Part shown: positions 1 to 7,265 of the stretch, in pieces | How positions within the stretch are numbered: position 1 is the first letter of the stretch | Layout of the letters: each line of letters begins with the position of its first letter | NCBI GenBank assembly: GCA_036570465.1 | Contig: DATCYD010000339.1 | Span: 1 to 9,225 of the forward strand | Reading direction: 5' to 3' | From: Anseongella sp036570465 | GTDB taxonomy: Bacteria > Bacteroidota > Bacteroidia > Sphingobacteriales > Sphingobacteriaceae | DNA: 9,225 bases | Made by a program: the position numbers and the translations under genes | The notes under the pieces: generated by a model | Database searches by the model: none | Told to the model about the DNA's origin: nothing | The model's input: only the letters and a program-made list of their open reading frames with translations

Positions 1-1
1 G

Positions 2-265
2 CTTAGCGCGGCAGGAATTCAGCCTGTATCCCAGGAATTGCTGGTAGATCTCCTGAAGGAATTTCCCGATTATCCGCATGACAAACCCGACGGAATGGCC
101 CTTATTGGTAACCATAAGATTGCTGTGATTAACCAGGACGATTATGGCATCCGTTCAAATACCCCTGCCAACGGTGGCTACATTCCTAAAGTACTGCCTC
201 TGACCGACGAGATTGACCGGACAACCATGTACTTTATTGAGTTGCCTTCCCCAGTTCTTCCATAA
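2..265 (+). CDS. C-terminal part of a probable phytase-like esterase (5' end outside window)
   Basis: The frame is open from the left edge (first full codon at base 2) to TAA at 263-265, giving about 87 residues of a protein that starts outside the window. The pattern 'KPDGMALIGNHKIAVINQDDYGI' (written here only as landmarks: KPDG, IAVINQDDYGI) followed by 'KVLPLTDEIDRTTMYFIEL' elements resembles the last blades of the 'esterase-like activity of phytase' (phytase-like) beta-propeller proteins. In those, a KPEG motif and an acidic DND/DDD turn precede a final strand ending in a short C-terminus. The catalytic and metal-binding part is not visible, so activity cannot be judged. A choice-of-anchor or other propeller protein is the alternative. 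The 3' end overlaps the convergent gene on the other strand by 32 nt. The TTG at 38 is not a plausible start because the frame is open further upstream. Confidence 0.6.
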   Translation, partial: LSAAGIQPVSQELLVDLLKEFPDYPHDKPDGMALIGNHKIAVINQDDYGIRSNTPANGGYIPKVLPLTDEIDRTTMYFIELPSPVLP

Positions 266-2474
266 ATTCCTTTCCCCAACGCTGCACATCGTAATAATTA
301 ACTATTTCATAAAGCCTCTCCATACGGAGTGCCCGTTCATTTTCGTCCAGGGTAAGGGCTTGCAGCAGAGTTTGCTTGAGATCTTTTTTGTCATAAGGAT
401 TGGTTAATATGGCATAGGGAAGCTCCACTGAAGCGCCTGCAAATTCCGAAAGCACCAGTGCTCCCGCAGGTTTTTTCCGCTGACCCTGCACGGCAATGTA
501 TTCCTTGGCCACCAGGTTTAGCCCATCCCGCAGCGGTGTAATCCAGGCCACGTCAGCGATGGCATAGTAGGTGATCACCTCCTCGAAAGGCACCGAACGG
601 AAAAAATACCGGATGGGTGTCCATTCAAGGCTGGAATAGCGACCATTGATCTTTCCAACCGCCTGATCCAGCTCCAGCTGGATCTTATCATATATTTTCA
701 TGCCCTGGGCCGGTGGGGTACAAATATTGATCAGCTCGATCTTTCCATGAAACTCTGGATATTCTTCCAGAAACTCGCTGAAGGCACGGATTTTTTCCAG
801 CGGGCCTTTTACGTAGTCGAGCCGTTCGATGGACAGGATGATCTTTTTTCCTTTGGTTCTTTTGGCCAGTTCGGCAATCTGTTCCTGGGTATTCTTCTGG
901 TTATAGATCCGCTTGATATTGGCCACGTTCACGCCCACCGGCTGAGCGCCCAACCGGATCCTTTTGCCTTCGACTTCTATTTCCTTGGTCATCTTATCGA
1001 TGCCCAGCGCACAGCTATACGTCAGGAACTGACTGGCCGCGTTTACCTGAGAGTGCACTTTTACCGGCGCATGGCTTTTTACCACATCGACAAAATTTTC
1101 AATATAACGGGGAATGTGAAAACTCAGAAAATCGCACTGAAGCAGGCTTCCAATAATTTCACGTCGCCAGGGAATGATGTTGAAAATATCGGCGGGGGGA
1201 AAAGATGTATGGTGAAAGAATCCGATCTTTACATCCGGCCGGAGCGCCCTCAGGAAACCCGGTACCATCCATAAGTTGTATTCGTGGATCCAAACCAAGG
1301 CGCCCTGGTCAGCTTCTTCTGCCACTCGTTCAGCAAACAAGCGATTTACTTTCAGATAGATTTCCCAATGGTCGTGGTTGAATTTGACTTTGTCTATGAA
1401 CGAAAAGATCACCGGCCAGAAGGCTTCCTTTGAAAATACCTTGTAAAAGATATCGATGTCCTTTCTGGAAAGAGGGACACTGGAGGAGATCAGGTTCGGA
1501 TAACGTTCTTCATCAATATAATTATTGGGGCTGGCGGCCACATTTTTTTTCAATTGCTCTTCCCATGCAATCCAGGCTCCGGAACGTCCGTTCTCGAAAA
1601 AACCAAGCAGGGAGGGAATGATGCCATTGGGACTTTTCGGTGGTACGCGTTTGATCTGACCATTGATTTCCCGCTTCTCATAGGGAAGCCTGTGGTACAC
1701 CATCAGCAACTGAGTTTCTTCTCCTTCCGGCTTGTTAAGCGGAAGACTTTCCAGTTCCCGGTCAAAGGACCGGAATTCGGGAAAATGCCGGATAGCTTCC
1801 AGAATGCCGCCTGCGCCAGGGCTTTTTGCCTGATACACATGAGCCCGTCCCGAAGTGGCCCTGGTCAGGGCTGCTTCAGCAGCGCCTACAACCACGCCTT
1901 TATAGCCTGTATCGTAGAGAGAAAGGTCATTCAGGGTATCACCGGCCACCAATACCTGGTCTTCGGGGAAATCCATCATTTTAACCAGTTGAGTCAGGGT
2001 GTTTCCTTTATTGACTCCTCCGGGAAGAATGTCCAGATACTTGCCTGCCGAGAGCAACACATCACAATTGTACTGATCGGCTACCTTTTTAACTTCATCC
2101 AGAGCAAGGTCGTTATCATAATAAAAGGAACAGCGACGCTGCTGAGGCACTTCCTGATAGGTCAGGCCATCGATATGGCGTAGTTTTTTTCGGAAAACCA
2201 ACTTTCCCGGCCATTTTTTTTCGATCAATGACTGGATGGGTTCCACTGCTTCAAGCGTACGGCCGTTCAGCAACGTGGCTCCCACATCGGAAATGATAAA
2301 ATCGGGATGAGGGATCAGGGAATCGTTCAGCAGGGGAAGGACGCTTTCCACGCCACGTCCGGTGACAAAGGCCAGCCTGATATCTTTGCTGGCTCTGATA
2401 AGGCGGTATAATTTTAATTTGTCGGCACTTTTTCCGCCAAGAAAGGTGCCGTCCAGATCAGTAGCAAGTAACAT
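234..2474 (-). CDS. ggpPS: Bifunctional glucosylglycerol-phosphate synthase/phosphatase (HAD-GT20 fusion)
   Basis: This 746-residue, two-domain cytoplasmic enzyme begins at ATG 2474, and the HAD motif starts at residue 5. Residues 1-230 form a HAD-IIB phosphatase: DLDGT with D6 and D8, T38 in FVTGR, K156 in GVNKG, and GDTLND with D179 and D183. Residues 255-745 form a GT20 glycosyltransferase: SPNGI near 281, WIHEYN at 395-400, FFHHTSFP at 419-426, RLDYVKG at 551-557 and PLRDGLNLVAKEY near 647. Trehalose-phosphate synthases normally show GGL and HDYH at the corresponding places, and their fusions carry the phosphatase at the C-terminus. HAD-first order with SPNGI and HEYN fits the GgpPS enzymes described from Stenotrophomonas and Azotobacter. 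These join a nucleotide-glucose (ADP-glucose in the family) to glycerol-3-phosphate and then dephosphorylate the product to glucosylglycerol, an osmolyte. The gene lies 4 nt downstream of gpsA, which makes the acceptor. All catalytic motifs look intact. A trehalose-type enzyme is the alternative, and acceptor specificity is inferred. Confidence 0.82.
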   Translation of the reverse strand: MLLATDLDGTFLGGKSADKLKLYRLIRASKDIRLAFVTGRGVESVLPLLNDSLIPHPDFIISDVGATLLNGRTLEAVEPIQSLIEKKWPGKLVFRKKLRHIDGLTYQEVPQQRRCSFYYDNDLALDEVKKVADQYNCDVLLSAGKYLDILPGGVNKGNTLTQLVKMMDFPEDQVLVAGDTLNDLSLYDTGYKGVVVGAAEAALTRATSGRAHVYQAKSPGAGGILEAIRHFPEFRSFDRELESLPLNKPEGEETQLLMVYHRLPYEKREINGQIKRVPPKSPNGIIPSLLGFFENGRSGAWIAWEEQLKKNVAASPNNYIDEERYPNLISSSVPLSRKDIDIFYKVFSKEAFWPVIFSFIDKVKFNHDHWEIYLKVNRLFAERVAEEADQGALVWIHEYNLWMVPGFLRALRPDVKIGFFHHTSFPPADIFNIIPWRREIIGSLLQCDFLSFHIPRYIENFVDVVKSHAPVKVHSQVNAASQFLTYSCALGIDKMTKEIEVEGKRIRLGAQPVGVNVANIKRIYNQKNTQEQIAELAKRTKGKKIILSIERLDYVKGPLEKIRAFSEFLEEYPEFHGKIELINICTPPAQGMKIYDKIQLELDQAVGKINGRYSSLEWTPIRYFFRSVPFEEVITYYAIADVAWITPLRDGLNLVAKEYIAVQGQRKKPAGALVLSEFAGASVELPYAILTNPYDKKDLKQTLLQALTLDENERALRMERLYEIVNYYDVQRWGKEFMEELGKATQ

Positions 2475-2478
2475 CGTA

Positions 2479-3474
2479 TCAAATAAGTTTGTTCTCCAGT
2501 AATTTAAACTCGATATACGGAGAAATGTGATTATAAAGAACGCGGTACACCGCAGATATAACAGGCATCTCCAGGTCCATTTTTCTGGACAGCTCGTAAA
2601 TCCCCTTCACCGCGGAGTATCCTTCTGCAACCATGTTCATTTGCATATGTGCCAGCTGTACGGTATAACCACGGCCAATCATGTGGCCAAACGTGCGGTT
2701 ACGGCTGAATTCCGAGTAGGCAGTTACCAGCAGGTCGCCGAAATATGCCGAATGAGAAAGGTCACGTTCCAGCGGATGTACTGCATTCAGAAATTGCCTG
2801 ATTTCACGCAGCGCATTGGATACTAAAACCGCCTGAAAGTTGTCCCCGTAATTGAGTCCTCCTGCAATGCCACATGCAATCCCCACCACATTCTTGAGAA
2901 TAGCGGCATATTCGACGCCCATTGGGTCGGTGTTGATCACCGGGCGGATATAATGAGATGTAATAGATCCGGTAACAGAGACTGCCAGTTCCCGGTTGAC
3001 CGAGGCGACTGTGACATATGTCTTGCGCTCCATCGCTATCTCTTCCGCATGACAAGGTCCGCCAATTACCGCCAGGCGGGACCCATTTAGCTGAAAGCGC
3101 CGGCTCAGAAGATCGGAAGGAAGTACATGCTCATTGGTAACCACTCCTTTTATTGAAACAATCACCTTTTTATCCTGGAAAAGTACAGGATCCAGACCGG
3201 CAGTAGCCGCATCCAGATAAGCAGAAGGGACAGCAAAAAGAATATGATCTGAGGCCGCCATGGCTTCCTCCGGATCGGAGACCGGATGGATATGCTCCAT
3301 GGGCAATGGCAAATAGCTCAAATAATTTGGGTTCCTGCCCTTCTCCAGTAACCTGGCGACGTGTTCTTCAGAACGCAGGTGCCAGCAAACTTTCACACCG
3401 CTTTCGGCAAAAATTTTTGTGAGTGCGGTGGCCCAGCTGCCACCCCCGGAAATGGTGATGCGATTCATGAACAT
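2479..3474 (-). CDS. gpsA: NAD(P)H-dependent glycerol-3-phosphate dehydrogenase
   Basis: This protein of 331 residues, the normal length for GpsA, reduces dihydroxyacetone phosphate to sn-glycerol-3-phosphate in the cytoplasm. An N-terminal Rossmann motif GGGSWATAL lies at residues 10-18. SIKG (K109), GGPCHAEEI (138-146), AAILKNVVGIACGI with the catalytic-type lysine K194, GDLLVT (D247) and SRNRTFG (257-263) follow in the expected order. Two in-frame ATGs exist, at 3474 and 3468. The second gives MNRITISGGG, the usual spacing for the family, so the true start may be 6 nt further in. A TAACTTTG promoter box lies about 20 nt upstream of the first ATG. The stop codon is 4 nt from the next start, so this gene and the HAD-GT20 gene are very probably cotranscribed. 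Whether it is the cell's only gpsA or a second copy dedicated to osmolyte synthesis cannot be told from the window. Confidence 0.95.
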   Translation of the reverse strand: MFMNRITISGGGSWATALTKIFAESGVKVCWHLRSEEHVARLLEKGRNPNYLSYLPLPMEHIHPVSDPEEAMAASDHILFAVPSAYLDAATAGLDPVLFQDKKVIVSIKGVVTNEHVLPSDLLSRRFQLNGSRLAVIGGPCHAEEIAMERKTYVTVASVNRELAVSVTGSITSHYIRPVINTDPMGVEYAAILKNVVGIACGIAGGLNYGDNFQAVLVSNALREIRQFLNAVHPLERDLSHSAYFGDLLVTAYSEFSRNRTFGHMIGRGYTVQLAHMQMNMVAEGYSAVKGIYELSRKMDLEMPVISAVYRVLYNHISPYIEFKLLENKLI

Positions 3475-3493
3475 GGATACCCGTTTGGGAGCG

Positions 3494-3501
3494 CAAAGTT
3501 A
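3494..3501 (-). promoter_or_regulatory. Putative Bacteroidota -7 box for the gpsA-ggpPS operon
   Basis: On the minus strand the octamer TAACTTTG matches the Bacteroidota sigma-ABfr -7 consensus TAnnTTTG exactly and is followed by C. It lies 19 nt upstream of the gpsA ATG at 3474, which would give a short leader of roughly 15 nt. No convincing TTTG -33 box is visible at the usual 19-nt spacing (the position reads TAGG), so the call rests on the -7 element and its placement. It sits in the 100-nt gap (3475-3574) after the lipoprotein stop codon. This suggests the gpsA pair can be transcribed independently of gpmI. Confidence 0.55.
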
Positions 3502-3574
3502 CGAAAAATTCCGTAGGTATCCTAATAGGGAAGTTAAATTACTATTAATTAACAGACGAAAGCAATCATCCCTG

Positions 3575-4120
3575 TCAATGAAAGCTGCCGGTAATCCGGA
3601 ACCGGTCGGGACCCAACACTCGAACATCCTGGTGACGTTCAATTGAGTAGAGAGAATCAGGATAATACCGGAAAGTTTCTTCGGAAGTAAACAGATAATT
3701 ATCTTCAGACCGTCGGATCTCAATCCCGGTTACCTGCCCGGTGGGTTCACGGCTAATGTGGATGGAACGAACCTTCAGGTCAGGTTCCAGTGCCTGGTAG
3801 CGAAGTCCGGATCCGGAAGAATCCACCTTGTAACTGTCACGCCAGGCCGGTTTATTGATATCAGAATTCAGGAAGACTTTCAGTTCAGTTTTCCAGTCCA
3901 AACCATTCATAGAGCGGTGTTCCTGCTGATCATTCTTCATCACGGTTTTTTCCACCTGCGGCTGTTCCCTGTCAAGCCGTTGAATTTCCTTTTCGAAATA
4001 ACGTTCCAAGCTGAAATAGGTTTCTTCCGCGGAAGTGGAAGAAGTATTTTCGCATGCCCATAAGAAGCAACTCAGTGCCGCAATGGCCCAATAAAATAAT
4101 TTATTAGAACGATCTTGCAT
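3575..4120 (-). CDS. Hypothetical lipoprotein encoded directly after gpmI
   Basis: I do not recognise this 181-residue protein. It starts with a short positive segment (R4, K7), a hydrophobic stretch at residues 8-22 and a cysteine at C23 within LWAC. This is a plausible although imperfect lipobox, since W replaces the usual small residue. After the cysteine comes a serine/threonine-rich linker and a charged, probably helical segment (about residues 36-70, rich in E, K, R and Q). The rest has alternating short beta-like strands: RYQALEPDLKVRSIHISR, GIEIRRSEDNYLF and RFRITGSF regions. An exported, inner- or outer-membrane-anchored protein of unknown role is the most that can be said. It begins 6 nt after the gpmI stop codon and so should share its transcript. 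This is an odd pairing of a glycolytic enzyme with an envelope protein. Confidence 0.8.
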   Translation of the reverse strand: MQDRSNKLFYWAIAALSCFLWACENTSSTSAEETYFSLERYFEKEIQRLDREQPQVEKTVMKNDQQEHRSMNGLDWKTELKVFLNSDINKPAWRDSYKVDSSGSGLRYQALEPDLKVRSIHISREPTGQVTGIEIRRSEDNYLFTSEETFRYYPDSLYSIERHQDVRVLGPDRFRITGSFH

Positions 4121-4126
4121 CCGGTT

Positions 4127-5653
4127 CTATACCAGTGCTTCACCCGTCATGGTTTCGGGTTGAGCAACTTCCATAAGTTTTAAAATAGTGGGAGCCACGT
4201 CTCCCAGCTTTCCATCCCGAACAGCCTTCACCTCCTCATCAATCACGATACAAGGAACCAGGTTGGTGGAATGTGCTGTATTGGGTGAACCATCGTCATT
4301 TAGCATGTAATCGGCATTTCCGTGGTCAGCGATGATCACAAAGGAATAACCATGGGCTATTCCGGTTTTTACGATCCTTTCGGCACAACGATCCACGGTT
4401 TCAACCGCCTTAATTACTGCTTCAAAAACGCCGGTATGCCCCACCATATCAGGATTAGCAAAGTTAAGACATACAAAGTCAGCAGTTTCCTGCTTCAGTT
4501 CGGGAAGAATAGCCTCGCAAAGCTCTTCGGCGCTCATTTCCGGCTGAAGGTCGTAGGTGGCAACCTTTGGTGACGGAATCATCAGGCGTTTTTCGCCCCT
4601 GAATTCTTTTTCACGTCCTCCGGAAAAGAAAAAGGTGACATGTGGATATTTTTCGGTTTCAGCGATCCGGATCTGTTTTTTACCGGCCTGCTCCAGCACT
4701 TCACCCAGCGTCATCTTCAGGTCTTCCTTTTCATAGATCACCTTCACGTTGCGGAATGTATCATCATAACGCGTCATGGTTACATAATGAAGGTTCAGTT
4801 TTTTCATATCCTGTTCCGGAAAATCTTCCTGAGTTAGCGCCCGGGTGATCTCCCGTCCACGGTCTGTCCGGAAATTAAAGCAAATAACAGCATCCCCATC
4901 TTCGATCCGCGCAATGGCTTTGCCATCCCCGCCGTCTTTATAAATGGGTTTCAGAAATTCGTCCGTGACATTTGCTTCATAAGAAGCTTCGATGCCTTTC
5001 TGAATACAATCCACCGCCTTTCCCTCTCCTTTGACAAGCAGGTCGTAAGCCAGTTTTACCCGCTCCCAGCGGTTGTCCCGGTCCATGGCATAATACCTGC
5101 CAACGGCTGAGGCGAGCGTTCCGGTGCTTGTTTTTATATGCTCCCGCAATTCCTGAATAAATCCCGCACCCGATTGCGGATCGGTATCCCTGCCATCTGT
5201 GAAGGCATGAATAAATACATCAGGCACATTTTCTTCTTTCAGAATGGTCAGCAACCCCTTTATATGATTGATATGAGAATGTACTCCGCCATCCGAAACC
5301 AGGCCGATCAGGTGGAGTTTTTTTCCGTTATCCTTGAGGTATTGAATGGTTTCTTTTAAAACAGCGTTCTCCTGAAGCTGTTTATCACGGATGGCTTTGT
5401 TGATGCGCACCAATTCCTGATATACGACCCTTCCCGCACCAATATTCAGGTGTCCCACCTCTGAATTTCCCATCTGTCCTTCGGGTAGTCCCACAGCTTC
5501 GCCTGAAGCTTGAAGCCTGGAATTGGGATACTTACTGATCAATTCATCAAAAAAGGGAGTATTGGCATTGTAAATGGCGTTGGAATTGTCACCTCTTCCG
5601 TAGCCCCATCCATCAAGAATAATAAGAACTGCTTTTTTGGGTCTGTTAATCAT
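4127..5653 (-). CDS. gpmI: 2,3-bisphosphoglycerate-independent phosphoglycerate mutase
   Basis: This 508-residue cytoplasmic enzyme interconverts 3- and 2-phosphoglycerate in glycolysis and gluconeogenesis without a bisphosphoglycerate cofactor. It belongs to the alkaline-phosphatase-like superfamily and uses two Mn-type metal ions. Visible landmarks are LDGWG (D14), GNSEVGH with the phospho-accepting serine S64, SDGGVHSH (120-127) and GRDTD (154-158). Further on are MDRDNRWER (190-198), NFRTDR (260-265), NPDMVGH (D402, H406), ADHGNADY (D443, H444) and TAHS (H461). All metal and substrate positions appear present and the length is typical. The ATG at 5653 is the natural start, as MINRPKKAVLIILDGWG matches family N-termini. 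Only about 4 nt separate a candidate -7 box from this ATG. The gene heads the minus-strand block and is divergent from nadC. Confidence 0.97.
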   Translation of the reverse strand: MINRPKKAVLIILDGWGYGRGDNSNAIYNANTPFFDELISKYPNSRLQASGEAVGLPEGQMGNSEVGHLNIGAGRVVYQELVRINKAIRDKQLQENAVLKETIQYLKDNGKKLHLIGLVSDGGVHSHINHIKGLLTILKEENVPDVFIHAFTDGRDTDPQSGAGFIQELREHIKTSTGTLASAVGRYYAMDRDNRWERVKLAYDLLVKGEGKAVDCIQKGIEASYEANVTDEFLKPIYKDGGDGKAIARIEDGDAVICFNFRTDRGREITRALTQEDFPEQDMKKLNLHYVTMTRYDDTFRNVKVIYEKEDLKMTLGEVLEQAGKKQIRIAETEKYPHVTFFFSGGREKEFRGEKRLMIPSPKVATYDLQPEMSAEELCEAILPELKQETADFVCLNFANPDMVGHTGVFEAVIKAVETVDRCAERIVKTGIAHGYSFVIIADHGNADYMLNDDGSPNTAHSTNLVPCIVIDEEVKAVRDGKLGDVAPTILKLMEVAQPETMTGEALV

Positions 5654-5657
5654 ATTA

Positions 5658-5665
5658 CAAATATA
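5658..5665 (-). promoter_or_regulatory. Putative -7 box for gpmI, nearly adjacent to its start codon
   Basis: The minus strand reads TATATTTG, an exact match to TAnnTTTG, and only TAAT separates it from the gpmI ATG. If used, transcription would begin at or within a few nucleotides of the ATG, giving a leaderless or nearly leaderless mRNA. The -33 position at 19-nt spacing reads CAAA, which is the inverse of the TTTG consensus, so support is limited to the -7 element. Confidence 0.4.
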
Positions 5666-5680
5666 GGCTCAATTTTTTAT

Positions 5681-5688
5681 TATTTTTG
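5681..5688 (+). promoter_or_regulatory. Putative -7 box for nadC, nearly adjacent to its start codon
   Basis: TATTTTTG on the + strand matches TAnnTTTG, and six bases (GCGCTG) separate it from the nadC ATG at 5695. It faces the gpmI box across 15 bp, forming an imperfect dyad. Use of this box would again leave almost no 5' leader. No TTTG is present at the -33 position (it reads CAAA). Confidence 0.4.
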
Positions 5689-5694
5689 GCGCTG

Positions 5695-6552
5695 ATGCAG
5701 ATAAACGAAAAAGAGTTAAAGCAATTTATTACTGCCGCGCTGGTTGAAGACCTGGGCGACGGAGATCATACTTCGCTATCCATTCTTGAAGAAGGCAGCC
5801 GCGGTGAAGCCCGCTTGCTGGTGAAAGAAAAAGGGATCATCGCGGGCGTGGAACTAGCCGGACGGATCTTTCGTGAAGTAGATGCGACACTACAGGTAAA
5901 TGTACTGATCAAAGACGGCGCCAGGATATCTCCGGGCGATGTGGTGCTGACCGTTTCCGGGAGCGCCCGGTCCATCTTAACAGCTGAAAGACTGGTACTA
6001 AATTGCATGCAACGAATGAGTGGCATCGCCACCCTGACGAGCGAAGTAACAGCCGTCCTGGAAGGTACCGGTACCCGGGTTTTGGATACCCGTAAAACCA
6101 CCCCGTGTATTCGCTTCCTGGAGAAGTGGGCCGTTCGGATAGGAGGGGGAGTGAACCACCGCTTCGGCCTTTTTGATATGATCCTGATCAAGGATAACCA
6201 TGTAGATTACGCCGGCGGCATTCGGCCGGCAATTCTCTCGGCCCGGAAATACCTGAAAGAACAACATCGATCCCTGGAAATTGAAGTAGAAGTCCGGAAC
6301 ATGAACGAACTGAACGAAGCGCTCGAAACCGGAGGAGTGGACCGCATTCTTCTGGATAATTTTACTCCATCGGCACTAAAAGAAGCGGTTGAACACATCC
6401 GCGGCAGGGTAGTCACGGAAGCTTCTGGCGGAATCCATGCCGGTAACCTCAGGGAATACGCCGGCACAGGAGTCGATTTCATCTCCATGGGTGCACTAAC
6501 ACATTCGGTAAAAAGCCTTGATCTCAGCCTGAAAGCGGTGGTTACTGACTGA
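5695..6552 (+). CDS. nadC: Nicotinate-nucleotide pyrophosphorylase (carboxylating), quinolinate phosphoribosyltransferase
   Basis: This 285-residue cytoplasmic enzyme converts quinolinate and PRPP to nicotinate mononucleotide, CO2 and pyrophosphate, a committed step of de novo NAD synthesis. The family pattern is complete. It includes EDLGDGDHTS near the N-terminus, AERLVLNCMQRMSGIAT (97-113), DTRKTTP (131-137) and EK at 143-144. GGGVNHR (150-156), LIKDNH (164-169), EVEV (197-200), LLDN (D221), EASGGI (242-247) and ISMGALTHS (263-271) follow. I chose ATG 5695 over an in-frame TTG at 5686, because that TTG lies inside the candidate promoter box and the ATG start gives a normal N-terminus. Its partners nadA and nadB are not in the window. 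plsY follows after 52 nt on the same strand. Confidence 0.96.
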   Translation: MQINEKELKQFITAALVEDLGDGDHTSLSILEEGSRGEARLLVKEKGIIAGVELAGRIFREVDATLQVNVLIKDGARISPGDVVLTVSGSARSILTAERLVLNCMQRMSGIATLTSEVTAVLEGTGTRVLDTRKTTPCIRFLEKWAVRIGGGVNHRFGLFDMILIKDNHVDYAGGIRPAILSARKYLKEQHRSLEIEVEVRNMNELNEALETGGVDRILLDNFTPSALKEAVEHIRGRVVTEASGGIHAGNLREYAGTGVDFISMGALTHSVKSLDLSLKAVVTD

Positions 6553-6604
6553 AATGTCGGGCAAGTTTCCTATTTTTATCCTGTAACGAGACATTGAACG
6601 CTTG

Positions 6605-7252
6605 ATGATTCCCGCACATTCACTTACGGCTTTACTGCTTGCCTACCTGACTGGCTCCATTCCTACAGCCGTTTGGCTGGGTAAAATCTTTTATGGCATT
6701 GATATCAGGGAGTTTGGAAGCGGTAACGCAGGAGCCACCAATACATTCCGGGTACTCGGCAAAAAGGCGGGAATTCCGGTGATGTTGATCGACATCCTGA
6801 AGGGATTCGCCGCCACCAACCTGGCATTCCTTTTCAGCATCAACAATCCGGGAACCATTCCCTTTATTAATTTTCAGCTGGCATTAGGCATTGCCGCCGT
6901 CATGGGGCACATTTTCCCCGTTTACGCAGGCTTCCGGGGTGGCAAAGGAATTGCCACATTATTTGGAATGATTTTGGCGATACAATCCGAGGCAGCCCTG
7001 TACTGTGTGCTGGTATTCGTGGTGATGTTGTTGCTTACAAAATATGTATCGCTAAGTTCCATGATGGCGAGTTTTACATATCCCATCGTGATCATTTTTG
7101 TGATCAAGGAACCAGTAAGGTCGGTGGTGCTTTTCGGCATTTGTGTTTGTGTCCTGGTGCTGATTACCCATCAAAAGAACATCGAACGTCTCCTGAAGAG
7201 GAAGGAAGGGAAAACGTACCTGTTTAAGAAGAAAGTAAAAGGCAGTCAATAA
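6605..7252 (+). CDS. plsY: Acyl-phosphate:glycerol-3-phosphate acyltransferase
   Basis: This integral inner-membrane enzyme of 215 residues transfers an acyl group from acyl-phosphate to glycerol-3-phosphate, forming lysophosphatidate, the first step of phospholipid synthesis. Several hydrophobic spans are visible: about 6-24, 55-78, 90-108, 128-147 and 158-188. The three conserved PlsY loops are all present: GSGNAGATN (38-46), FRGGKGIAT (110-118) and THQKNIERLL (188-197). ATG 6605 is preferred to the in-frame TTG at 6602 directly before it. No strong Shine-Dalgarno sequence or promoter box is apparent in the 52-nt gap after nadC, so readthrough from nadC is likely. The M48 gene follows 13 nt downstream. 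Its substrate is the product of gpsA, encoded on the opposite strand in this window. Confidence 0.95.
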   Translation: MIPAHSLTALLLAYLTGSIPTAVWLGKIFYGIDIREFGSGNAGATNTFRVLGKKAGIPVMLIDILKGFAATNLAFLFSINNPGTIPFINFQLALGIAAVMGHIFPVYAGFRGGKGIATLFGMILAIQSEAALYCVLVFVVMLLLTKYVSLSSMMASFTYPIVIIFVIKEPVRSVVLFGICVCVLVLITHQKNIERLLKRKEGKTYLFKKKVKGSQ

Positions 7253-7265
7253 AAATATTGAATTT

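Noticed and set aside
747..2183. Long + strand open frames (175 and 209 codons) opposite the HAD-GT20 gene
   Set aside because: They lie wholly antisense to a gene with intact motifs along its full length, and their translations show no recognisable domain. They are shadow frames.
234..2474. Trehalose-6-phosphate synthase/phosphatase (OtsA-OtsB fusion)
   Set aside because: The domain order is reversed, and the GGL and HDYH signatures are replaced by SPNGI and HEYN. The neighbouring gpsA also fits glycerol-3-phosphate as acceptor. It remains the main alternative but is less likely.
3518..3532. Short near-palindrome (CCTAATAGG) as a terminator after the lipoprotein gene
   Set aside because: The stem is only 4 bp and AT-containing with no following T run on the minus strand, so it is too weak to call.
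5686..5694. Upstream TTG start for nadC
   Set aside because: The codon lies inside the candidate -7 box, and the ATG nine bases later gives a standard NadC N-terminus.
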